Origin: Alviniconcha marisindica
Taxonomy: Eukaryota > Mollusca > Gastropoda > Provannidae
Length of the DNA: 64,000 nucleotides
Assembly: GCA_018857735.1 (NCBI GenBank)
Contig: JABMCL010002254.1
Location: forward strand, 1,587,501 to 1,651,500
Reading direction: 5' to 3'
Positions 11,101 to 22,673 of the stretch are shown one piece after another. The position numbers and the translations under genes are program-made. Under the pieces are notes generated by a model. That model had not been told where the DNA came from. It did not search any database and saw nothing but the letters and a program-made list of their open reading frames with translations. Each line of letters starts with the position of its first letter. Within the stretch, counting starts at the first letter, position 1.

Positions 11101-14100
11101 TTCCCAGGTCTGGAATCCTGTCCTCCAGTCATGTCGTCAAAGAGACAGAACAAATCAGAAAAATACTTAAGGAGATGATGGAAAGGAACCCCCCCCCCCT
11201 CCCCCCCCTCCCACACACAAAAGCAGGGGTGGGGGCATGGATGTCAGTGCAGCAGTTCAGCACTGGGATGAGAACAGACCAGTTTCCAGGTGTCTGTGAA
11301 TGACAAGGAGAAAGCACATTCAGGCTGAGAACAGACCAGTTTCCAGGTGTCTGTGAAAGACAAGGAGGAAGTACATTTGGGCTGAGAACAGACCAGTTTC
11401 CATGTGTCTGTGAAAGACAAGGAGGAAGGACATTCTCTTAGAGTCAACAGGAGAACGTTCCAGAGCCTTGGGACAGAGTTTGCACCTTGCTGAACTTTGT
11501 CACAGCTCTGGTGTCCCTGTGCACACCTGTCTCACACAGTCTCACTGGTGACCAGGCACCTCACCTGCTGCTTTTGATGTCCTCTATGGAGATCCAGATC
11601 TGGACAGGGAGAGTGATGGACTTGCTGTCCACGTTGTAGGTCATGGCCGAGAACTGAAACAGATCTCTTTACAGCACAGTGTACATGCCATCAGGCACAG
11701 TATCCTCAGGCTGTCAAAGTAGTCCACTTCCTCACACAAAAATAGGTTTGACCATTTGTTTTTTTTCTCCCCACTGAACCTTCCCCAGTACAACTACCAA
11801 AAAATATGTTCGACCTTTTTCAGTTTGCTAAACCTTCCCCAATATAATCCAAAAACTGAAACTATGCCAGCAATCCCCAAAACAGAAAGCATTTTCCTAG
11901 CATTGTTTTGTGTGAATCCTGTTCAGCTGTGAAGAAACTAACCTGCAGCCTATAACACACAAGCCTTTGTGCTCAACATGTTCACCATACTACACGCCTG
12001 CACCATCAAACACAACAAAATACAAACTGAATGGACAGCATCAACACAAAAGGGAGTTAATTAGCCTTTGAAGGACATCACACAAATACAAAAACAAAGC
12101 CCTGAGTTGCCTACGGTAACTCTCACCTGGCATGCAAGTAAATACAAGGTACATAAACTCCACATGCAAGAGCCTGTGTGGAGCAACACACAAGTGTCAT
12201 TTTCTTTATTCCATTCAAACTGACAGGGCCCCTGATGCTGCCTGTGTCGGGTTTCCCTTTAACAGCAGTTGCACTGTGCAACAGTGACTGCCAGGGAGGT
12301 GCAGAAGATAGGGCAGACAGATGGAGCAGTGTGTGTCTGACAGTCTACATGTTACTACCTGCCCGGCGGGAGGACAGATGCTCAGAATGCGTCTCTCTTC
12401 AAACTCCTTCAGGTCCACTAGCTGGTGAAAGGTGCAGCCGTCAAACTGAGCTGATCTCCCGTAGGCTGGAACCATCGTTAATCCGCCCATCAGTCAAAGC
12501 AAATCGGCAACAACATCCACCAATCACTATACACAACCAACCAACCCAAAATCTGCATCTGTCACTAAACACAACCAGCCCACCCAAAATCTGCATCCAT
12601 CACTAAACACAACCAACCCACCCAAAATCTGCATCCGTCACTAAACACAACCAACCAACCCAAAATCTGCATCCTTCATTAAACACAACCAACCCAAATC
12701 TGCATCCTTCATTAATTAAACACAACCAACCAACCCAAAATCCGCATCTGTCACTAAACACAACCAACCCACCCAAAATCTGCATCTGTCACTACACACA
12801 ACCAACCCACCCAAAATCTGCATCCTTCATTAAACACAACCAACCCAAATCTGCATCCTTCATTAATTAAACACAACCAACCCACCCAAAATCTGCATCC
12901 TTCATTAATTGAACACAACCAACCCACCCAAAATCTGCATCTGTCACTAAACACAACCAACCCACCCAAAATCTGCATCTGTCACTAAACACAACCAACC
13001 AACCCAAATCTGCATCCTTCATTAATTAAACACAACCAAACCATCAAATATCTGCATCCTGCTTCACAAAAGAAGTTACTTAGCCAAAAGTGCCTGGTAA
13101 AGAGTCAAAAGTGCCTGGCCTGGCTGGGTGCTTTAGACACAGGACTCAGTTTTGCTTTAGACACAGCACTCAGTTTTGCTTTAGACACAGGACTCAGTTT
13201 TGCTTTAGACACAGGACTCAGTTTTGCTTTAGACACAGGACTCAGTTTAAGGAGTTTTGCTTTAGACACAGGGCTCAGTTTAAGGAGTTTTGCTTTAGAC
13301 ACAGGGCTCAGTTTTGCTTTAGACACAGGACTCAGTTTTGCTTTAGACACAGGACTCAGTTTAAGGAGTTTTGCTTTAGACACAGGGCTCAGTTTAAGGA
13401 GTTTTGCTTTAGACACAGGACTCAGTTTAAGGAGTTTTGCTTTAGACACAGGGCTCAGTTTTGCTAAGGTAGTTTTGCTTTAGACACAGGACTCAGTTTA
13501 AGGAGTTTTGCTTTAGACACAGGACTCAGTTTAAGGAGTTTTGCTTTAGACACAGGACTCAGTTTAAGGAGTTTTGCTTTAGACACAGGGCTCAGTTTTG
13601 CTTTAGACACAGGAATCAGTTTTGCTTTAGACACAGGGCTCAGTTTTGCTTTAGACACAGTGCTCAGTTTAAGGAGTTTTGCTTTAGACACAGGACTCAG
13701 TTTAAGGAGTTTTGCTTTAGACACAGGGCTCAGTTTAAGGAGTTTTGCTTTAGACACAGGGCTCAGTTTAAGGAGTTTTGCTTTAGACACAGGGCTCAGT
13801 TTAAGGAGTTTTGCTTTAGACACAGGGCTCAGTTTTGCTTTAGACACAGGACTCAGTTTTGCTTTAGACACAGGACTCAGTTTAAGGAGTTTTGCTTTAG
13901 ACACAGGGTTCAGTTTAAGGAGTTTTGCTTTAGACACAGGGCTCAGTTTAAGGAGTTTTGCTTTAGACACGGCTCAGTTTAAGGAGTTTTGCTTTAGACA
14001 CAGGGCTCAGTTTTGCTTTAGACACAGGGCTCAGTTTTGCTTTAGACACAGGACTCAGTTTAAGGAGTTTTGCTTTAGACACAAGGTTCAGTTTAAGGAG

Positions 14101-16402
14101 TTTTGCTTTAGACACAGGGCTCAGTTTAAGGAGTTTTGCTTTAGACACAGGGCTCAGTTTAAGGAGTTTTGCTTTAGACACAGGGCTCAGTTTTGCTTTA
14201 GACACAGGTCTCAGTTTAAGGAGTTTTGCTTTAGACACAGGACTCAGTTTAAGGAGTTCTGCTTTAGACACAGGGCTGAGTTTTGCTTTAGACACAGGAC
14301 TCAGTTTTGCTTTAGACACAGGGCTCAGTTTTGCTTTAGACACAGTGCTCAGTTTAAGGAGTTTTGCTTTAGACACAGGACTCAGTTTAAGGAGTTTTGC
14401 TTTAGACACAGGGCTCAGTTTAAGGACTTTTGCTTTAGACACAGGGCTCAGTTTTGCTTTAGACACAGGGCTCAGTTTTGCTTTAGACACAGGACTCAGT
14501 TTAAGGAGTTTTGCTTTAGACACAAGGTTCAGTTTAAGGAGTTTTGCTTTAGACACAGGACTCAGTTTAAGGAGTTTTGCTTTAGACACAGGGCTCAGTT
14601 TAAGAAGTTTTGCTTTAGACACAGGACTCAGTTTAAGAAGTTTTGCTTTAGACACAGGGCTCAGTTTTGCTTTAGACACAGGACTCAGTTTAAGGAGTTT
14701 TGCTTTAGACACAGGACTCGGTTTAAGGAGTTTTGCTTTAGACACAGGGCTCAGTTTTGCTTTAGACACAGTGCTCAGTTTAAGGAGTTTTGCTTTAGAC
14801 ACAGGACTCAGTTTAAGGAGTTTTGTTTTAGACACAGGGCTCAGTTTAAGGAGTTTTGCTTTAGACACAGGGCTCAGTTTAAGGAGTTTTGCTTTAGACA
14901 CAGGGCTCAGTTTAAGGAGTTTTGCTTTAGACACAGGGCTCAGTTTTGCTTTAGACACAGGTCTCAGTTTAAGGAGTTTTGCTTTAGACACAGGGCTCAG
15001 TTTAAGGAGTTTTGCTTTAGACACAGGGCTCAGTTTAAGGAGTTTTGCTTTAGACACAGGGCTCAGTTTAAGAAGTGAGTTTGAGTTTGATTCAGGCCGT
15101 AACCTTCTCCTTCAACTCTCCCCTCCCCCCCCCACCCTTCCCATCTCCTTGGTCTCAGGGTGGTGTGCTGAGTTTGTTTTGTTGTTTATCAGCATTCCTC
15201 ACCTAAAACCCAAAGGTTCCACCTAATGTTGGATGAAAAAGTAACCCGCACAACTGTTTCCCCACACCTGTACGTACAAGTGCAGTGTCTGCTGCCACTT
15301 TGGCCATGGTGCTCCGACTCTGGGGATTTCAGAAATGGAGTTTGTCGTGTTTTGAAAATGACTGTTGCTGTGAGTAATCCTGACACGGGACTCTTGGCAC
15401 AGCAAACCTTTGACTTCAGCCCCAACATTCCGGCAAGACGCAATAAGACATCAACGACATCAGTGACAATGGCCTCTGAATGGGGCCGGCTGGGCCGTGT
15501 CACGTCTTCTGGATGAAATTAAAAACGGAGGGAAGGAAGGAACTTGGTTTCATACACCCAGTAAAAAACAACAAGAGAGGTCCTGTGTACTGCATGTGCA
15601 CATATTAAAGAACCCATAGTGGTAGACTGAAAATGTTGAGGCGATTTCTTTAGAACTCCCCCACGCCCCCCCCCCCCCCCCCCCCCTACGTAGCATGTTT
15701 CTTTGTCCTTCCTCCCCTTCCCAATACCACCCCGCACCTTCAGCTGTCTCCTGCCCAAGAGATTCAGCGCATTACAAGCCCCTGTGTCTTTATTATTATA
15801 GAGTAGCACTGTCCTGGCCAAATTCTGGACAACCGTTATTAAACTTGGGGATTAACTGGGCAGTGCAAATTATGAAACAAGATGTCATTCTTTTGACCAT
15901 GAACTTTTATGCAGATGACTGTTTCATTGTCATATTTTGGAACTGCAGTCTTTAAAGAACACCTCGTCTTCGGAGCTTCACCTGCAGAAAGGTTCTTACC
16001 TACCTCTCACTTCCCCGGGTCTACAGATCTGCAGGTCTTCGTTGACAGCGATCCTGAGCCTGGCATGACACTGGAGCAAGTTCTTCACGTTCATGGTGCC
16101 CTCCACTTTCAGGCGATCAACTTCACCCTGCAACACACCATCGTATACATTCTTTGGATGTGTAACACCCTTCACGGAGTTCAGGGTCCAAATAATGATT
16201 CTGCTCAGCTTGGACAAACTGCTCATGTGTCAAACCATCTTTTTAAATGCAGTCTAACACCTGCTGTGAAAATGATTACTCCCTCCTCCCCCTGCACACA
16301 CACACACACACACACACACACTGACACACACATACACACATTATTCCATAACATACACATGCTCACACACACACACACTGTGACATAATGTACACACACA
16401 TG

Positions 16403-16443
<41 letters not shown>

Positions 16444-17140
16444 ACAGTGTACTATAACATACAAACACACTCACACATATACACTTACCTTAAAATTAGT
16501 GACAACAGTTATATTCTCCACCACATCAACATACAGTTCCTTGGGCTGAAACAAACAAACCTCTACTTAATCCTGTTATTAACATACATATCTACTTAAT
16601 CTGGTTATGAATACATCTACTTAATTCTGTTAATAACATACATATCTACTTAATCTGGTTATGAACATATCTGCTTAATCCTGTTATCAATGTAACAAAT
16701 TAATCCTGTTGTGACTATATCTACTTTATCCTGTTGTGACTATATCTACTTTATCCTGTTGTGACTATATCTACTTTATCCTGTTATGAACATCTACTTT
16801 ATCCTGTTATGAACATATCTACTTAACCCTGTTAGGAATACATCTGCTTAATCCTGTTATGAATATATTTACTTAATCCTGCTATTAACATATCTACTTA
16901 ATCCTGTTACGACTATATCCACTTAATCCTGTCAGGATTATATTTACTTAATCATGTAAGAAACATATCTACTTAATCCTGCCAGGAATAGTTCTACTTA
17001 ATCCTGCCAATAATATTTCTACTTAATCCTGTGACGTATATATATATATATAAAATACTGAATCCTGTCAGGAATATATCTACTTGTTTTCATTTTTCAG
17101 AAGAAAAAAAGTAATCTGTCTGCCAGCATTCAGGAAAATG

Positions 17141-17198
<58 letters not shown>

Positions 17199-20100
17199 AA
17201 ACGCACACACACACACACCCCACCCCCCCACACACACACCACACACACACAACATTAAAACTAAGCAGTCTCCATTCACACCAGAGAAATGTGCATATTA
17301 CACTCATGCTGGGAAGACGACCCAGGGGCAGAAGATTGGTCAACTCTTTTCCCATCATGCCCATGCAAAAATAAAGCCTCCAGTCTGTGTTTGTCTGTCT
17401 CTTACCAAAGGCAGGTGTGCCAGATATGTGCACATTATTCTGTTAAGTCACCAGAAGAAGTGTTCCATTATAACCTTTTGTGTCATCTGATCATATCAAT
17501 TTAAAGCACAAATAAAAGAAAGTACTTTCTACTTTATATTGTTACAAGGGAAAAAAATCTCAACGTTTGTTCACTGACAGTGTTTTGAATTTTTTTTTAA
17601 ATACACAAAAACTGCTGATTAAAAAAAAAAGAAAAAAAAAAGTACAATAAAAAACAGCATAAAAACTTTTCACAAATATGTCAAGAAAAATTGCATGTCA
17701 TGTAACAAGCAGCACATGTACGTAATGCTAAGAAGCCATTTCATGCAACACTAAGAACTTCTGTTAATTTTGTGTTGTGTAATGTCAGGGACACGCCCTG
17801 TAATACCAAGAAGCACAAGCCATGTAACATGAAGGAACACATGTCATGTAACACTAATATATGTCATGTAGTACTAAGAAGCATGTGTAACATGAAAAAC
17901 ACCAACACATCATGTAACACAAAGAAGAACATGATATGTACCATGAAAAAGCACATAATGTAACAGTCTAACACTAAGAAACACATGTAACATGAGGAAG
18001 GGCATGCATGCCAAGTAACACAAACAAACTGAAGTCGTTTAATGTGAAGCATGTGTCATGTAAGCAGGAAGCACCTGTCATGTAATAGGTCACCGCGAAG
18101 TCACCCAATGTGAGAACACCGGCACATGACAGCATGCATGGACTATGTAACAGAGACCTGGGTGACACAGCAATCTATGCAGACAAACAACAGCTGTCAT
18201 GAAAGGGGGTGACACAGTAATCTATGCAAATGACAACTGTCATGACAGAGACCCTGATAAGACAGTGATCTATGCAGACAAGTGACAGCTGTCACGACAG
18301 AGACCCCGGTAACACAGTGATCTATGAAGACAAATGACAGCTGTCATGACAGAGACCCCAGTAACACAGTGATCTGTGAAGACAAATGACAGCTGTCACG
18401 ACCGAGACCCCGGAAACATGGTGATCTATGCAAACAGAAGGACAGCTCTGCGGTGAAAACTCACATCACCAGCACTACCGACGGCAGGTCTGTCAGTCGC
18501 TAATGCAGGAACCACGTGACTCTCTATGCCAAACTGTCAACAAAAACACAGCAAAGTAAATCAAAACAAAAAAGACAAACAATACAACACATGGTGAGGT
18601 TTCAACAGCTTGCCAAAGTCAAAGAAAAAGTGTGTAAAACCAAACAAAAAGAAACATCCCTCAAATTACTAAAGCTATTTCAAAGTGCGTAAATTAGACC
18701 AAAAGAAAACAAACACTATGCAGAAAAAAATGTGACTGCAGAACACAAATGAAAACAGCTGACTGCCGACTAGCTTGCAGTGTTGATCACCAGTTGTTAC
18801 TGACTTGATATTCTTCAGGTAGCTGCAGAAAGGCATATTAATTGCATCAGAAAAGCTTGAGATTTGAAACAAGGTGAGGGCAGACGAAGGGTTTGAGGAA
18901 CATGAAACAAACAAAATGGTAGGCCAGAGAGGGTGCTGTCCCCTGGATCCAGAGAGGGTGCTGTCCCCTGGATCCAGATAGGAAGAGGTGGGCAGTTTCC
19001 CTTCCAAAGCAGCTGGGCGAACACCGCAATGCCCAGTCCCACCCCGTGACCCACGCACTATTGCATGTGTGATTTCAGTTTTTGCTTTGAAGAGAATGCG
19101 CACGACCTTCCTTGCAGAGAGAGGGATGTCCGCACATTGCCTCAGTTGGAAGGGTCCACTTTGGACACACAGACAGGCAGCAGGACGTGGCAGTTATGAA
19201 GGAAGTGGCTGGGCTCCTGTGGTTCTGTTCATGGGTTTCCACCTCGACTTGGTTACACACTGCTCAAACACCTTGGCTTGGGCTGTGTTACAACACACTG
19301 ACACCAGCAAGAACACAAAGGCTACACTAAAAATAAAATGTTATGCGCTGCACAGTTGTGTGGGGACTATCTTCAAACATGATAAACTCCTAGCATAACA
19401 GCATCCACCTCCAGAAATGGAAACTTGACAGTGTGCGGCTGCCCATGGGGTCAGGTAATAAAAAACAGCCGTATACAATCCTTTCACCCTATGGAATGAA
19501 TTTGTCCACATACATTGCAACACAACGTGACCCCAGAGTCTTCAGCTGGGGAAGGCTACGAAAACAACTCACCATTCGAGAAGCGATGTCTTCCTGTGCT
19601 GGCTGAGGCCTGCCAAGTACGACTGGCCTTCTCTGGATGAAGGGCCTCAGCTTCTCTGCACTGGTGATTTGTACGTAGCCTCCATCCTGTACACAACGTT
19701 CACAAACATGCACTGGCGATTTGTATGTAGCCTCCATCCTGTACACAACGTTCACAAACATGCACTGGCGATTTGTACGTAGCCTCCATCCTGTACGCAA
19801 CGTTCACAAACATGCACTGGCGATTTGGCATTCACAAACATGCACTGGTGTACAGGTCTGCAGTAAGAAAAGGTACAATGCCAATCTCTCAAGGGTTCAG
19901 TTTTAATGAACGATCACACTTTAGGAAAATAGTTTCAAACAAAGCTCAACAAACATAAACACCCATCATGTCAACTAAAAGACTGTAAATGACAAATAGA
20001 TTTTTGTTTGCTTTTCTTTTCATTCTGTGATTGTTTCTGTGTTTGTCGCGCTTGCTTATGTTGTTGTGGCTTTTTGTTGTGTGTTGTCTGATGTGTGTGT

Positions 20101-20336
20101 GCTGTGTGTGGTGTTGTGATGTGTCTGTGTGTGTGTGTGTGTGTGTGTGTTGTATGTGTCTGTGTGTGTGTGTGTGTGTGTGTTGTATGTGTCTGTGTGT
20201 GTTGTGTGTGTGTGTTGTGTGTTGTTGTGTCTGTGTGTGTGTGTGTGTGTTGTGTTGTGTGTGTGTGGTTGTTGGTGTTGTGTGTGTGTGTGTGCTGTAT
20301 GTGTCTGTGTGTGTGTGTGTGTGTGTGTCTGTGTGT

Positions 20337-20375
<39 letters not shown>

Positions 20376-22001
20376 TGTATGTGTCTGTGTGTGTGTGTGT
20401 GTTGTGTGTGTCTGTATGTGTCTGTGTGTTTTCATGCATGTGCGTGCCCACATGCACAACAGTGTCAGTCTCTTGGTGGCAAGTGAATCTGGGTTATCTC
20501 TAGGACTGCCAAGAGCAAAGAGTAATGTCCCCTAGCAAGGTGGACTGCTGTGACCTGTGACCCAGACATGCCTACACAATCACAACAAACTGACCTAGGA
20601 CAGCTCTTGTTTCTGAAAAAAACAATAATCACAACCTGCCCTTAAATAACTTTTCTATCTCATAATAGATTTAACAGTAGAGAGGACCCCTGCTTAAGCC
20701 CATCCTAAAAATCAACAACACAGGGCCTTTAAGTTCAACACAGAGTGGGGCCTGTTGAGGGCTTACCATAGCCTTTGGTCTTACTATGGTCTTAGAATAG
20801 CTTTGGCTGGCAAAGACCAGATAAAGGCTTTCAGCCTAAGTAAATCTGATAATCATATCATATAGCCTCTGGTTTTACCATAGCCTCTGGTCTTACTATG
20901 GTCTCACCATAGCCTCTGGCCTTACCATAGCCTCTTGTCTTACTATGGTCTCACCATAGCCTCTGGCCTTACCACAGCCTCTGGTCTTACCATAGCCTCA
21001 CACAGCACTTCAAAGACCAGCAGAATGTTGACTCGCATGGAGTCCTCTGTCACAGTGCCGCAAAAATCTTTCACCATGTGGTACACCCTAGATGATAAAG
21101 AGAAAAAAAAATCAGACTGTCAAATGCAGCAAAATGTTAATCAAATGCTCAAGAGAAAATACAGCAAAACATGGGCAAAATGCCCAAAAGAAAAAAAGAA
21201 ATGCGTTTACAGATTGTCATCAAGTTCTGAGAGCACCATGAATTCTAGAGGAGGAAGAAAACAAAAAACAGATTATGCTTGGAGCCACCAGCAATCCTTT
21301 AGTTACAGTGTTGCTGTTGGAAGAAGTTTGCAATGGGAGAGTTTAAGTTTTTACAAAGCTACACATGTATGGCTCAGCTACACAAGGGATGTCCAAAGCT
21401 TATGACCCTATGACCCTTATGACCACTGACATCAGCAGACTACAAACAGTTCATGTATTGTTGTCTCTCAAGACAAGCGACGTACAAAGCTTATGAGCTG
21501 TCACGGACATCAGCAGACTACAAACAGTTCATGTATTTTTGTCTCAAGTCAAATTTTTCCCTGTGAAAGTCAAGCTGCTTTCTTCTAGAATTAGAACAGC
21601 CAACTGCACCAGTTACTCCTCTCTGCTTTCTAGCCAATTTGTGCTGTTCTGATTTTGCCTTAACAGGCTGTGGCCAGGACAAGTTTGACTGTTGTCAGTC
21701 GTTTGATGTGTCGATCCCTGCAGCCCATGAAAACTTTGTGTTTCATTTTACCAGGACTTCCTCACCCAGTGCCTACCATCCTGACACTTCAAGAGACAAT
21801 CAGGGAGGTCAGGTCAATACTCACACTGAGATACCAACCTGCAAACTGCTGATCATCCAGTGCCCTAATGTCAAGTCAGCTGCACCCCCTCCCCTTTCCC
21901 CCCATTTCACTACCATGAAAAGAGAGACAGACAGACAGACAGACAGATGGACAGAGAAACAGAGAGAGAGAGAAACACAGAGAGACAGTCAGACAGACAG
22001 A

Positions 22002-22050
<49 letters not shown>

Positions 22051-22596
22051 GGTGGAGGGGGGGTCTACCTGCTGAGAAACTCTATCACAGCAATGAGGGG
22101 TACTTCGCTGACACTGGTGGCCACAAAGTAGAGGCTGCCTCGCTGGATGTAGAAGACGTGAACCCCATCCTCCACCTGCAACACAAGCTCTGTTATGTAC
22201 ACTGACTTTTGAAGCTGTGAAAAGGTGCAGGTGAGGACTGAAGGACCAAAATCGGGGCAGCTTGGAAAGACTGAGCCAGCCTACTGCTGCCAATGCTGTT
22301 GTCACCAGAAAGAAAAGCAGTGGTGTCACCTTTTGCTGTTGCACAAATTGCAAGACAAAAGCACTGTAAGACAGTGTTCAGTGTCCATGAACCACAGGTG
22401 TGATAAATGCAACAAAAACACAGCAGGGCCTCCTTATGAAGCTAACACAGAATGGTTGTGAAACACAGAATGACTTCCTCTCAAAAGAACACGCACACAC
22501 ACCACACAAATTACTCAAGTAAGTGAATAGCACTATTCACGCTCTAGATACTTAGTATAAAAATTACATTCCTTCGAGCAGAATTATATTATATAT

Positions 22597-22639
<43 letters not shown>

Positions 22640-22642
22640 ACA

Positions 22643-22673
<31 letters not shown>

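Noticed and set aside
13660..15078. 472-codon plus-strand and 364-codon minus-strand frames.
   Set aside because: Both are products of the 24/33-bp tandem array in an AP4M1 intron, with no start context, splice sites or homology.
20031..20535. Cysteine/valine or histidine/threonine-rich frames.
   Set aside because: Translation of a TG/CA microsatellite.
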